DNA from: Nesterenkonia lacusekhoensis
GTDB lineage: Bacteria; Actinomycetota; Actinomycetes; Actinomycetales; Micrococcaceae
Reading direction: 5' to 3'
Length of the DNA stretch: 64,000 nucleotides
Assembly (NCBI RefSeq): GCF_017876395.1
Contig: NZ_JAGINX010000001.1
Coordinates: 1,922,001-1,986,000, forward strand
In this document: in pieces, positions 26,731-36,057 of the stretch
Position numbering within the stretch: the first letter of the stretch is position 1
Layout of the letters: the number at the start of each line of letters is the position of its first letter
Program-made: the position numbers and the translations under genes
The notes under the pieces: model-generated
What the model was told of the DNA's origin: nothing
Seen by the model: only the letters and a program-made list of their open reading frames with translations
The model's database searches: none

Positions 26731-27291
26731 ATGTCCGACCCTGCTGCCCCGGACGGCCCTGCCCTGCGCGCACTCCGAGCCGTCCAGCTGCTCACCGATT
26801 CCTTGGACCGCATGCACAGCGATCTCACCCGCCGGATGGAGATGCACACCTCTGACCTGCGCGCGCTGCGCATGCTCGCCATCCGCGAGCAGCAGGTTGA
26901 GACGGTCACCCCGCATGCCATCGCCGAGCATCTGGGGATCACCACCGCCGCCGCCACCTCCCTGATCGACCGGCTGGCCCGCGACGGCTTCGTCGAGCGC
27001 ACCCGCCATCCTGAGGACGGCCGCTCGCGGATCATCACTCTGACGCCCGCAGCACGGCAGCACTTCTTCACCCACTTCAGCGGGCACCTGGGCGCGATGA
27101 ACAGGCTCATCGAGACCACCGACGCCGAAGACCTGACGACCATCGCCCGTTTCCTCGAAACACTCTCAGCACGCATCACCCAGCCCGACGCCGGCCCGTC
27201 AGACTCCGCCCAGCCCGACGCCGGCCTCCCCAACTTCAGCCCCGAGAACTCAGCCCAGCCTCTCGCCAGCAAGGACTCCCCCATCTCATGA
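26731..27291 (+). CDS. MarR-family transcriptional regulator
   Basis: 186-residue repressor. Winged HTH in the middle: VTPHAIAEHLGITTAAATSLIDRLARDGFVERTRHPEDGRS (quoted in part: HLGITTAAATSLIDRL), followed by the beta-wing RSRIITLTPAA. The last ~35 residues are a Pro/Ser/Asp-rich tail with an imperfect repeat AQPDAGxxxxS, absent from most MarR proteins. It overlaps the MMPL exporter gene by 4 nt, so it probably controls that exporter. Confidence 0.9.
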   Translation: MSDPAAPDGPALRALRAVQLLTDSLDRMHSDLTRRMEMHTSDLRALRMLAIREQQVETVTPHAIAEHLGITTAAATSLIDRLARDGFVERTRHPEDGRSRIITLTPAARQHFFTHFSGHLGAMNRLIETTDAEDLTTIARFLETLSARITQPDAGPSDSAQPDAGLPNFSPENSAQPLASKDSPIS

Positions 27292-29435
27292 ATGCCCCCG
27301 CTCCCCTGCAGACTCCGTCCGCCGACCCCCAGGCGGCGCCAGCCCCACGCAGCAGAACCTCACGCGGTCGAATCCTGCTGCCTGCCGTCCTGGCCATCCT
27401 CTGGTTGGCCTGGACTTCGTGGGGCGGCCAGACCTTCGCTGATCTCTCCGAGGTCACCACCAGCGACCAGACCGCCTTCCTCCCTGTGGATGCTGAGTCC
27501 ACCCGCGCCGGTGATCTGCAGGAACGCTTCGCCGAGGACGACGCCGTCCCTGCCACAGTGGTGGCCGCGTCCGCCGACGGCGGTGAACTCCCCGCCGAAG
27601 GCACCGCGGAGGCGGCCGAACTCTCCGAGCAGGTCGCGGAGCTCTCCGGTGTCACCCAGGTGATCCCGCCCCAGCCGTCTGAGGACGGTGCCGCCCTACA
27701 GATGCTGGTCCTGATGGAAGAGACCGCGGCCGAGGAGGGGACCCTGGACGAGCTGCGCACCCTGGTGAGCGAGGGCCTCGACCAAGACACCTGGGAGGCC
27801 TACGTGACCGGCCCCGCGGCACTCTCCGGGGATCTCCAGGAGGCCTTCGCCGGCATCGACGGAATACTCCTTCTGGTCGCAGTGGTGGCCGTGTTCCTCA
27901 TCCTCATCATGGTCTACCGCTCCGTCCTGCTGCCGGTGCTGGTGCTGCTCTCTTCGATCGGCGCCCTCTGTGCGGCCATCACCGTCATCTGGGCCATGGC
28001 CCAGCAGGGGTGGATCACTCTGGACGACCAGATCCAGGGCATCCTCTCGATCCTGGTCATCGGCGCGGCCACAGACTATTCGCTGCTGCTGGTGGCCCGC
28101 TACCGCGAGGAGCTGGCCCACACAGAGAATCGCCATGCCGCTCTGTGGGCTGCCGTGCGCCGTTCCACGCCGCCGATCCTCGCCTCCGGAGGAACGGTGG
28201 CCGTAGCCATGCTCTGCCTGCTGTTCTCGGACCTGAACTCCAATCAGGCCCTCGGCCCGGTCGCCAGCACCGGCATCGTCTTCGCCATGCTGGCCACGCT
28301 GACCTTCCTGCCCGCCCTTCTGGCGCTGATCGGCCGGCCGGCCTTCTGGCCGAAGGTCCCGCATGCCCAGACCGACACCGCTGCCTCCCAGTTCCGGCTG
28401 TGGCGAAGCGTCGCAGAACTGGTCCGACGCCGGCCCCGAGCCGTCTGGCTGGTGGTGACCCTCCTGCTGCTGGCCTCGGCGGCGGGCGTCACCCAGCTGA
28501 AGGCCCACGGCGTCCCGCAGACTGAGATTGTGTTGGCCGAGACTGAGACTCAGGCCGGCCAGGCCCTGCTGGAGGAGCATTTCGACGCCGGCACCGGGAC
28601 ACCCAGCACTGTCTTCGCGCCTGCGCAGGAGGCCGCCGAAGCCTTGGAGACGGTCACCGAGACTGAGGGCATCGTCGCCGCGCACCTGGTGGACGAGGAC
28701 TCCGCCCCGGCCGCGGACCCTGATGCCGCCCAGCAGGTGGACGGCTGGGTCCAGATCTCAGCCACCTTGGACCGGGCAGGAGACTCTTTGGAAGCCGAGG
28801 AGACCGTCCGCGAGCTCCGGGCATCCCTGGACTCACTGGACGGCGAGGCTCTGGTGGGAGGCAGCACTGCCACCCAGGTGGACACCAATGACACTGCCCA
28901 GCGGGACCTGACGGTGATCATTCCGCTGGTGCTGATCGCCATCACCGCCATCCTGGTGCTGGTGCTGCGCTCTGTGGTCGCTCCGCTGATCCTGGTGGCC
29001 ACCACTGTGCTCTCCTATGTGGCCGCGCTGGGCATCTCAGCCCTGGTCTTCAACCACTTCTTCGACTTCCCCGGCGCCGATCCTTCGGTGCCGCTCTACG
29101 GGTTCATGTTCCTGGTGGCCCTGGGCGTGGACTACAACATCTTCCTGATGACCCGTGCTCGTGAGGAGACGCCTCAGCACGGAGCCGCCGAGGGAACGCT
29201 GCGCTCCCTGGTCGTCACCGGAGGGGTGATCACCTCGGCCGGCGTCGTGCTGGCGGCCACCTTTGCCGCGTTGGCCGTGCTGCCGATCATGTTCATGGTC
29301 CAACTGGCCTTCCTGGTCGCCGTCGGGATCCTCATCGACACCTTCGTGGTACGCACGCTGCAGGTCCCTGCGCTGTGCGTGGAGCTCGGCCGGCGCATCT
29401 GGTGGCCCTCCCGCACCGCTGAACCCATGTCATAG
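27288..29435 (+). CDS. MMPL-family RND exporter
   Basis: 715-residue integral membrane proton-driven exporter with two six-helix halves, each preceded by an extracytoplasmic loop domain (about 60-190 and 410-535). The proton-relay segments GAATDYSLLLVARYREEL in half 1 and LGVDYNIFLMTRAREET in half 2 match MmpL/YdgH-type transporters. The substrate is unknown: lipids or lipophilic drugs are usual. Coupled to the upstream marR by ATGA. ATG 27288. Confidence 0.92.
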   Translation: MNAPAPLQTPSADPQAAPAPRSRTSRGRILLPAVLAILWLAWTSWGGQTFADLSEVTTSDQTAFLPVDAESTRAGDLQERFAEDDAVPATVVAASADGGELPAEGTAEAAELSEQVAELSGVTQVIPPQPSEDGAALQMLVLMEETAAEEGTLDELRTLVSEGLDQDTWEAYVTGPAALSGDLQEAFAGIDGILLLVAVVAVFLILIMVYRSVLLPVLVLLSSIGALCAAITVIWAMAQQGWITLDDQIQGILSILVIGAATDYSLLLVARYREELAHTENRHAALWAAVRRSTPPILASGGTVAVAMLCLLFSDLNSNQALGPVASTGIVFAMLATLTFLPALLALIGRPAFWPKVPHAQTDTAASQFRLWRSVAELVRRRPRAVWLVVTLLLLASAAGVTQLKAHGVPQTEIVLAETETQAGQALLEEHFDAGTGTPSTVFAPAQEAAEALETVTETEGIVAAHLVDEDSAPAADPDAAQQVDGWVQISATLDRAGDSLEAEETVRELRASLDSLDGEALVGGSTATQVDTNDTAQRDLTVIIPLVLIAITAILVLVLRSVVAPLILVATTVLSYVAALGISALVFNHFFDFPGADPSVPLYGFMFLVALGVDYNIFLMTRAREETPQHGAAEGTLRSLVVTGGVITSAGVVLAATFAALAVLPIMFMVQLAFLVAVGILIDTFVVRTLQVPALCVELGRRIWWPSRTAEPMS

Positions 29436-29445
29436 AGTGAGGCCC

Positions 29446-30201
29446 ATGATGAACCGGACACCTCGCCGCTGGCTGACTGCCCTGACCTCCGTGGCCGCCC
29501 TGTCGCTGGTGCTCTCCGGATGCGCCAGCGTGGGCGACTCCGAGGAGCCGGAGGACGACGCCGACCTCTCCCCTGCTCCCTCCGCCGCCACTGAGCAGGG
29601 CGGCTTCGTCCTGAGCTCCCCCACGGAGCTGGAGCCCGGCACCGCCCCGGAGGAGGTGGACCTGGAGGAGCTTCCGACCTCTGAGGAGCCCGGCCTGCCC
29701 GGCGGCCTGCGCACCCCGGAGGAGGGCGAACCGCTGCACGTGGTCATCTACAGCGACCCCTCCTGCCCACACTGCGCCGACTTCGAGGAGCAGTATGGCG
29801 ACTTCCTCGAGGACGAGCTCGACGAGGGCACCATCACCGTGGAGTACCGCACCATGACCTTCGTGGATGCGGAGGCCTCCCCAGAGGCCTCCAACGCGTT
29901 CTCCTGTATGACTGAGGAGTCCCCGGAGGACTACCTGCCCTACCTCAGTGAGGTCACGGCGTCTGCTCAGGCGCTGAGCCCGGAGGAGCTGGCCGAGATC
30001 GCCGAGGACGACTACGACGCCGAGATCTCCAGCTGCATCGAGGAGGGCACCTACCTCGACTTCGCCCAGTACACCACGGACCTCGCCCGAGAAGAGGGCC
30101 TGCGCGGAACGCCGACGGTCTACGTCGGGGAGGAACGGTGGGAGACCTCTGAGGACTTCGAGGAATGGATCCAGGACCAGCTGGCCGACCATGCCGACTG
30201 A
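29446..30201 (+). CDS. DsbA/thioredoxin-like lipoprotein
   Basis: 251-residue extracytoplasmic thiol oxidoreductase or chaperone. The signal peptide ends in lipobox LSGC (Cys26), followed by an acidic linker of ~65 residues, then a Thioredoxin_4/DsbA fold starting HVVIYSDPSCPHC, with active-site Cys107-Pro-His-Cys110 and a cis-Pro segment GTPTVYVGE. CPHC is the redox motif of DsbA. ATG 29446 behind GAGTGAGG (29449 is also possible). It overlaps the histidine kinase gene by 11 nt. Confidence 0.88.
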   Translation: MMNRTPRRWLTALTSVAALSLVLSGCASVGDSEEPEDDADLSPAPSAATEQGGFVLSSPTELEPGTAPEEVDLEELPTSEEPGLPGGLRTPEEGEPLHVVIYSDPSCPHCADFEEQYGDFLEDELDEGTITVEYRTMTFVDAEASPEASNAFSCMTEESPEDYLPYLSEVTASAQALSPEELAEIAEDDYDAEISSCIEEGTYLDFAQYTTDLAREEGLRGTPTVYVGEERWETSEDFEEWIQDQLADHAD

Positions 30202-31540
30202 GCAGGAACTGGGCCAGCGCGGGAGGACCACTGGTCAGGACCCGGCGGCTCAGAACCAGACGGCTCAGCACCAACCTGACCAGCACCGGTGGGTGCGGCG
30301 TCGCCCCACCTCGGATGAGGTCCGCGCCGATGCACTGATCGCCGCGGGCATCTTCTGTCTGGGCGTCCTCGCCCTGACCCTGTTCCGCGTGCTCCAGTTC
30401 TATGAGGAGCCGGCCGGTCCGGTCGTCTCACTGCTGTGCATCGCCCTGGGAACCCTGCCACTGGCACTGCGACGGGTCTACCCGTGCACCGTTGCGGTGG
30501 TGGTCTCCGCAGCCATGATCCTGATCGGTGAGCTTCAGGTCCCCGAGACTCTGATGATCAACATCGCCCTGTTCATGGCCCTCTACACCGTCGGCGCATG
30601 GTCTCAGCACCGTCAGCGGGCCGCCCGAGTGCAGATCGTGATCATCGCCGCGATGCTGATCTGGCTCTTCAGCGCGTTCTTCCGCGAATCGCTCGACCCG
30701 GAGGCGGAGCTCGTGGCAGGGGCTATGACTCCGGCACTGGCCTATTGGCTGTGGCAGCTGCTGGTGAACCTGCTCTACTTCGTCGGGGCCGTGTGGTTCG
30801 GCCGCCACGCCTGGACCAAGGCTCGGGCTGAGGACAGACTCGAGGAACAGGCTGAGGCGCTGCGGGCCGAGCGCGCCACAGTGGCCAGCCAAGCGGTCTC
30901 CCTGGAGCGCCTGCGCATCGCCCGGGAGCTGCATGACTCGGTGGCCCACCACGTCTCGCTGATGGGCGTCCAGGCTGGGGCCGCCCGCACCCTGCTGAAG
31001 ACCGACGCCGCCACGGCCGAGGACTTCATCCGCCAGATCGAGTCCTCCGCCCGCAGCTCGGTCTCCGAGATGCAGTCGATCCTGGGGGTGCTGCGCGACG
31101 GCGCCGCCGAGCCGAAACAACCGGTCAGTTCCTTGGGCCTCGACCAGATCCCGGACCTCCTGGAGACTGTGCGCGCTGCCGGTCTGGAGGTCCGCTGCGA
31201 GGTCCACGGCGAGCCCCGTGCCCTGCGTCCGCTGCAGTCGCTGACCCTCTACCGGATCGCTCAGGAGGCTCTGACCAATACCCGCAGGCACGCCGGCCCG
31301 GGCGCCTGCGCCGACGTACGGCTGCGTTGGCGCTCGGCCTCAGTGGAGCTGGAGATCCTCGACGACGGCGGCGGCCGGCGCGACCACAGCACAGACCAGC
31401 CCTCCTCCGGGCACGGGCTCCCCGGGATGCGCGAACGCGCCGCGGCCCTGGGCGGAAGCTTCGAATACGGCCAGCGGGAACCCACCGGGTTCTTCATCCG
31501 TGCGGACCTGCCGGTGGCCCCGGAGGGTGATCAGCACTGA
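30191..31540 (+). CDS. Two-component sensor histidine kinase (NarL-system type)
   Basis: 449-residue membrane kinase. A Gln-rich cytosolic N-terminus is followed by five or six membrane segments (about 45-200), a coiled coil, and a HisKA_3 dimerisation domain with phospho-acceptor His248 in RELHDSVAHHVS. The C-terminal HATPase_c has an N-box region EALTNTRRHA, G1 DDGGG and G2 GHGLPGMRERAAALGG. No periplasmic sensor domain is present, so the membrane part likely senses directly. It overlaps the response regulator by one base and sits upstream of an ABC-2 exporter. Confidence 0.92.
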   Translation: MPTEQELGQRGRTTGQDPAAQNQTAQHQPDQHRWVRRRPTSDEVRADALIAAGIFCLGVLALTLFRVLQFYEEPAGPVVSLLCIALGTLPLALRRVYPCTVAVVVSAAMILIGELQVPETLMINIALFMALYTVGAWSQHRQRAARVQIVIIAAMLIWLFSAFFRESLDPEAELVAGAMTPALAYWLWQLLVNLLYFVGAVWFGRHAWTKARAEDRLEEQAEALRAERATVASQAVSLERLRIARELHDSVAHHVSLMGVQAGAARTLLKTDAATAEDFIRQIESSARSSVSEMQSILGVLRDGAAEPKQPVSSLGLDQIPDLLETVRAAGLEVRCEVHGEPRALRPLQSLTLYRIAQEALTNTRRHAGPGACADVRLRWRSASVELEILDDGGGRRDHSTDQPSSGHGLPGMRERAAALGGSFEYGQREPTGFFIRADLPVAPEGDQH

Positions 31541-32238
31541 TGACCGGCGCAGAGAGGCCGACGCGCGTGGTGCTGGCCGATGACGAGCCGCTGATGCTGG
31601 CCGGATTGGCGGCGATCCTCGACGCCCAACCGGACATCGAAGTTCTGGGCACCGCCGCCGATGGACGGCAGGCAGTGGACCTGGTGGCCCGTACCCAGCC
31701 GGATGTGGCCTGCCTGGACATCGAGATGCCCGTGATGAATGGGATCGAGGCCACCCGAGAGATCCTCTCCCGGCAGGAGACCCAGGTGGTCATGCTGACC
31801 ACCTTCCGCCGGGAGGACTACCTGGTGGATTCGCTGCAGGCCGGAGCCAGCGGGTTCCTCCTGAAGACCGCCACTCCGGAGCAGCTGGCCGAGAGCATCC
31901 GCACAGTGGCCTCCGGGGAAGCCCTGCTGGCCCCCGAGATGACACAGGCCCTGATCCGGCGCACCGTCCACGCCGAATCCGCTGCTCAGGACTCCGCCAC
32001 TCAGAGCTCTCCCGCGCGGGACTCCACCGTGGAGCCGCTGAGCCAGCGGGAGCGTGACGTCCTCGCTCAGGCAGCCCTGGGGCTGTCGAACAGTGAGATC
32101 GGTGAGCGGCTGTTCATCGGAGCCGAGACGGTCAAGACCCATATGTCCCGGGTGCTGGCCAAGCTGCAGCTGCGCAATCGTGTCCAGGCGGTGGCCTACG
32201 CCCACAGACAGGGGATCGTCGCCGACTCCCCCGAATAG
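31540..32238 (+). CDS. Two-component response regulator, NarL/LuxR family
   Basis: 232-residue DNA-binding regulator. Receiver domain with acidic DDE near residue 10, phospho-acceptor Asp60 in ACLDIEMPVMNG, Thr and Lys (FLLKTATPEQL) switch residues, a Ser/Ala linker of about 25, and a LuxR HTH LSQRERDVLAQAALGLSNSE ... TVKTHMSRVLAKL. Cognate to the adjacent kinase. The ABC-2 exporter 100 nt downstream is the probable target, as in NatKR-natAB or LiaSR-type arrangements. Confidence 0.93.
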   Translation: MTGAERPTRVVLADDEPLMLAGLAAILDAQPDIEVLGTAADGRQAVDLVARTQPDVACLDIEMPVMNGIEATREILSRQETQVVMLTTFRREDYLVDSLQAGASGFLLKTATPEQLAESIRTVASGEALLAPEMTQALIRRTVHAESAAQDSATQSSPARDSTVEPLSQRERDVLAQAALGLSNSEIGERLFIGAETVKTHMSRVLAKLQLRNRVQAVAYAHRQGIVADSPE

Positions 32239-32335
32239 TCCCAGCATCTCCCCCGCCCGGGGGATCTCTGCCGGATCAGGCGTCATTAGGCTCAGTGCAG
32301 AGAGCTGACATCACTGATCCGAGGAAGAGGATCCC

Positions 32336-33253
32336 ATGCTGGAACTTCACGACATCTGCCGATCCTTCGGCGGGCGGCGGGTGCTGCACGATGTGTCCCT
32401 GAGGGCGGGCCGCGGGCAGCTGACCGGGTTCGTCGGCGGCAACGGCGCCGGCAAGACCACCACGATGCGCATCATCCTGGGCGTGCTGGCCGCCGAATCC
32501 GGAACCATGCGCCTGGACGGGCAGGACCTGACCCCAGCCTCCCGCACCCGGTTCGGCTATATGCCCTCGGAGCGGGGCCTCTACCCGAAGATGAGGCTGG
32601 CCGAGCAGATCGGCTACCTGGCCAGGCTGCACGGATACAGCCGCAGCGAGGCCGCCGACCGCGCCGAATCCCTGCTGACCCGACTGGGCCTGGGCGAGCG
32701 GCTGAACGACCCGCTGGAGACCCTCTCGCTGGGAAACCAGCAGCGCGTGCAGATCGCCGCCGCGCTGGTCCATGACCCCGACGTGCTCGTTCTGGATGAG
32801 CCCTTCTCCGGCTTGGATCCCATCGCGGTGGACGAAGTGCTCAGCGTCCTGACCGAACAGGCGGCCACCGGAGCCGTGGTGCTCTTCTCCTCCCATCAGC
32901 TCGATGTGGTGGAACGGCTCTGCGACGATCTGGTCATCATCGGTGACGGGCGGATCCTGGCCTCCGGCAGCCGCGATGAGCTGCGCCGAGCCCACGGAAC
33001 GCTGCGCTATGAGCTGCGGACCGAGGCCGACGCCGGCTGGGTCCGCGAGGTGCCCGGCGTCGCGGTGGACGAGTTCGCCGCAGACCGGGTGCTCTTCCGC
33101 TCCCAGCCCGAGACCGCTCAGTCGGTGCTCGGCCGGGCAGTGGGCCAGGGAGCAGTGCACAGCTTCACACCGGCGCTGCCCGATCTCAGCGAGATCTTCC
33201 GCGAATTCACCGCAGATTCCTACAACCAGTCAGCAGAGGGGACACCACGATGA
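32336..33253 (+). CDS. ABC-2 transporter ATP-binding protein (NatA-like)
   Basis: 305-residue ATPase of an exporter. Walker A GGNGAGKTTTM, an ABC signature in the variant form LSLGNQQRV found in the NatA branch, Walker B LVLDEPFSGLDP, and a C-terminal DUF4162-like extension from about 225. ATG 32336 with AAGAGGATCC. Overlaps the permease by 4 nt. Substrate could be Na+, peptide or drug; the family does not tell. Confidence 0.9.
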   Translation: MLELHDICRSFGGRRVLHDVSLRAGRGQLTGFVGGNGAGKTTTMRIILGVLAAESGTMRLDGQDLTPASRTRFGYMPSERGLYPKMRLAEQIGYLARLHGYSRSEAADRAESLLTRLGLGERLNDPLETLSLGNQQRVQIAAALVHDPDVLVLDEPFSGLDPIAVDEVLSVLTEQAATGAVVLFSSHQLDVVERLCDDLVIIGDGRILASGSRDELRRAHGTLRYELRTEADAGWVREVPGVAVDEFAADRVLFRSQPETAQSVLGRAVGQGAVHSFTPALPDLSEIFREFTADSYNQSAEGTPR

Positions 33254-34368
33254 CGACGACGAACACACGCGCCCCGCTGAGCACCGGTTCGGCCACTCTG
33301 CTGGTCGCCGAACGCGAGATCAGCACCCAGGTGCGCAGCAAGGCATTTCTGATCAGCCTGGTCGTCCTGGTCGCAGTGGTCGTCGGCGGCATCGTCGCGA
33401 TGAGCTTCTTCGGCGGCGACGACGATCAGGACGCGGTCCCTGCCGCCGTGGTCGGACTGGAGCCCGCCGCGGCCGAGGGCCTGGAGGAGGCCGGCGTCGA
33501 GCCCACCACCTCGGCGAGCATGGACGAGGCGGAGCAGCTGCTGCGTGATGAGGAGGTCGAGGCGATCATCGTCTCCGACGCAGACTCACCAGCCGGCATC
33601 CGGGTGATCGGACTGGACAGCGAACCCACCGAGGTCACCCAGCTGCTGGCCATCACCCCCACTGTGGAGGTCCTGGAGGAAAGCGATACCGATGAGACGA
33701 TGCGGTTCCTGGTGGCCGCGGCCTTCGGTGCGGTCTTCATGTTCGTCGGCATCGGCTCCGGGATGATGATCGTACAGAACACCATCCAGGAGAAACAGAA
33801 CCGGATCGTGGAGATCCTGCTGGCGGCCATCTCAGCCCGTGCGCTGCTGGGCGGCAAGATCCTGGGCAACTCCGTGCTGGCCCTGGGCCAGGCCGTGGTG
33901 CTGGGCGCCGCCGCCGTCGTCGGGCTGCTGATCACAGGCCAGCAGGACATGCTCGACATCCTCACGGTGCCGATGCTGTGGTTCGTGCTGTTCTTCATCC
34001 CCGGGTTCGTGCTGATCGCCTCGATGTTCGCCGCCGGGGCGTCCCTGGTCTCCCGTCAGGAGGACTCCGGCACGGTGGTCACCCCCACGATGATGCTGCT
34101 GATGGCGCCCTACTTCGTGGTGGTCTTCTTCGGCGACAACCCCACGGCGATGGCCATCGCCTCCTATGTGCCGTTCTCGGCTCCGGTGGCCATGCCTGCG
34201 CGGATGTTCTTCAACGAGGCCCAGTGGTTCGAGCCTCTGCTGGCCCTGGGCGTCCTGGCCCTGGCCACGCTGCTGATGACAGCTCTGGCGGCGAAGATCT
34301 ACAGCCGCTCGCTGCTGCAGACCGGCCAGCGGGTCTCCCTGAAGGCAGCGCTGTCCTCCTCAGACTGA
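33250..34368 (+). CDS. ABC-2 transporter permease (NatB-like)
   Basis: 372-residue membrane subunit. One N-terminal helix (about 32-54), a large extracytoplasmic domain of ~120 residues rich in Asp/Glu, then five or six helices. The segment MMIVQNTIQEKQNRIVEILLAAI is the amphipathic coupling helix typical of NatB/YhaP permeases. Coupled to the ATPase. The preceding two-component system probably controls the pair. Confidence 0.9.
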   Translation: MTTTNTRAPLSTGSATLLVAEREISTQVRSKAFLISLVVLVAVVVGGIVAMSFFGGDDDQDAVPAAVVGLEPAAAEGLEEAGVEPTTSASMDEAEQLLRDEEVEAIIVSDADSPAGIRVIGLDSEPTEVTQLLAITPTVEVLEESDTDETMRFLVAAAFGAVFMFVGIGSGMMIVQNTIQEKQNRIVEILLAAISARALLGGKILGNSVLALGQAVVLGAAAVVGLLITGQQDMLDILTVPMLWFVLFFIPGFVLIASMFAAGASLVSRQEDSGTVVTPTMMLLMAPYFVVVFFGDNPTAMAIASYVPFSAPVAMPARMFFNEAQWFEPLLALGVLALATLLMTALAAKIYSRSLLQTGQRVSLKAALSSSD

Positions 34369-34387
34369 GACGCCGCGCTCCCACCGA

Positions 34388-34425
34388 GATGAGGCCTTCC
34401 GGAGCACCTTCCGGAAGGCCTCATC
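34388..34425 (+). terminator. Terminator after the ABC-2 exporter operon
   Basis: GATGAGGCCTTCCGG (34388-34402) pairs perfectly with CCGGAAGGCCTCATC (34411-34425), an 8-nt loop, 19 nt past the stop. No T-run. Confidence 0.75.
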
Positions 34426-34476
34426 TGTGACATAGATGACGCGCTCGACTTTTTGCCCTATTGTTGTCTTCGGCCC

Positions 34477-34488
34477 GCTCATATGAGC
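34477..34488. promoter_or_regulatory. 12-bp palindrome upstream of MFS transporter
   Basis: GCTCATATGAGC is perfectly self-complementary, 68 nt before the ATG at 34556. A second inverted pair, AGCTGA/TCAGCT, surrounds 34486-34506. It may be an operator for a sugar or polyol regulator encoded elsewhere. Confidence 0.4.
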
Positions 34489-34555
34489 TGAATCTCATTC
34501 TCAGCTGAGCTGCCTCAGGCAAGGAAGCCCGAAGACCGAAGGAGCACGACTTTCG

Positions 34556-35974
34556 ATGAGCACATCAGTGTCCGCCGGAGGCCCCCAGCCGGGCCCCTCC
34601 GCTGAGACCGACATCGGACCCGCCTCAGCGCCGGGGACCACCGCACTGGACCGGGTCGGCATCCCCCACGTACTGCGCTTCGGCTTCCTGGGGCTGCTCC
34701 TGCTGATGACGGCAGTGGGCATCGAGTCCAACTTCCTCGAGCCGCATATGTCCCAGGTGCTCAGCGTCAGCGGCACCACTGTGGCGGCCATCGTCACCTG
34801 GCACAATCTGGCCGTGGCCATCGCCTCCTACCTGGGCGGCGCACTGGCCGACCTCTTCGGCCCCAAGCGTGTGATGGTGCTCGGAGCCGCCCTGTGGGTG
34901 CTCTTCCACGTGCTGTTCCTGATGGCGCTGGAAGCCGGTTCCATGGAGCTGGCCGCGGCCGCCTACTTCGCCCGCGGCTTCGGCTTCCCCCTCTTCGCCT
35001 TCGCCTTCATCGTGTGGATCGCAGCTGTGGCACCGAACCAGCGGCGCTCCACCGCCATCGGCTGGTTCTACGTGATGTACACCGGCGGACTGCCCACGCT
35101 GGGCTCGCTGATCGCCATCGGTGCCATCCCGGCCTTCGGCGGCGGCGGGGTCGGCGGCCCCGGCGAGACCGGCGCCCTCTGGCTGGCCACCGGCGTCGCA
35201 GTGCTCGGCTTCCTCATCGCCCACTTCGGCGTGCGGGAGAAGCGCGGCACCCGGCGTCTGGCACCGGCCGGGGAGTCGGCAGCCCAGGTGCTCACCGCAG
35301 GTGTACGGCTGACCGCCACCAACTCCAAGATCCTGATGGGCTTCCTGATCCGCCTGATCAACACCGCCCCGCAGTTCGGCATGTTCATCGTGCTGCCCGC
35401 GGTCATGTACGCAGGGGATGAGAGCCTCGGCTGGTCCCAGTCGCAGTACCTGTCCATGACTGTGGCGGTCTTCGCCACCAACATCCTGGTCAACGCCGTC
35501 TTCGGCGCCATCGGCGACCGGTGGGGCTGGCGCCGGACGGTGAAGTGGTTCGGCATCAGCGGCTCCGCGCTGGGCCTGCTGGCCTGGTGGTACGTGCCAC
35601 ACCTGCTGCCCCAGGACACCACCTGGGGCTACCTGGTGGCTGTGGTGGCCGGCTGCCTCTTCGGCTGCATGCTGGCCGGCTTCGTCCCGATGGGCGCGAT
35701 CATGCCGGCCCTGACCCCGGACCACAAGGGCGCGGCCATGGCCATGTACACCACGGCTGCCGGCGGCGCGATCTTCCTGGGCACCGCCGTGGTCTGGGTG
35801 GTGCGTCAGGTCAGCGATCTGATCGGACTGCAGGACGCCTTCACGGTCAACTCCATCACGGTGTGGGTGTTCGTGGCTCTCTACGGCTGCGCGTTCCTGA
35901 TGATCAGCCGTCTGCACGTGGTCGAGGATGAGCACCGCGAGAAGCACGGTAAGCTCTTCGGCTCCGCCCGCTGA
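34556..35974 (+). CDS. MFS transporter, polyol permease (RbtT/DalT/CsbX) type
   Basis: 472-residue 12-helix symporter. After a 35-residue hydrophilic N-terminus the first helix reads LRFGFLGLLLLMTAVGIESNF; FFEP/FLEPHMS and the loop-2 GALADLFGPKRVMVLGA follow. The overall pattern and FARGFGFPLFAFAFIVWI resemble the RbtT/DalT/CsbX family (ribitol, arabinitol, alpha-ketoglutarate). RBS GAAGGAGCACG. No sugar kinase or dehydrogenase is adjacent, so the substrate is open. Confidence 0.75.
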   Translation: MSTSVSAGGPQPGPSAETDIGPASAPGTTALDRVGIPHVLRFGFLGLLLLMTAVGIESNFLEPHMSQVLSVSGTTVAAIVTWHNLAVAIASYLGGALADLFGPKRVMVLGAALWVLFHVLFLMALEAGSMELAAAAYFARGFGFPLFAFAFIVWIAAVAPNQRRSTAIGWFYVMYTGGLPTLGSLIAIGAIPAFGGGGVGGPGETGALWLATGVAVLGFLIAHFGVREKRGTRRLAPAGESAAQVLTAGVRLTATNSKILMGFLIRLINTAPQFGMFIVLPAVMYAGDESLGWSQSQYLSMTVAVFATNILVNAVFGAIGDRWGWRRTVKWFGISGSALGLLAWWYVPHLLPQDTTWGYLVAVVAGCLFGCMLAGFVPMGAIMPALTPDHKGAAMAMYTTAAGGAIFLGTAVVWVVRQVSDLIGLQDAFTVNSITVWVFVALYGCAFLMISRLHVVEDEHREKHGKLFGSAR

Positions 35975-35986
35975 TCCTCCTCACAC

Positions 35987-36034
35987 AGACAGAGAGGCCC
36001 GGTTCCCATTCCAGGGAACCGGGCCTCTCTGTCT
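35987..36034. terminator. Bidirectional terminator between convergent genes
   Basis: A perfect 21-bp stem (35987-36007 with 36014-36034, starting AGACAGAGAGG) and a 6-nt loop, between the MFS transporter and the flavodoxin gene on the opposite strand. Confidence 0.85.
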
Positions 36035-36057
36035 CTGTGGCGTCAGCGCGCCGGAGG

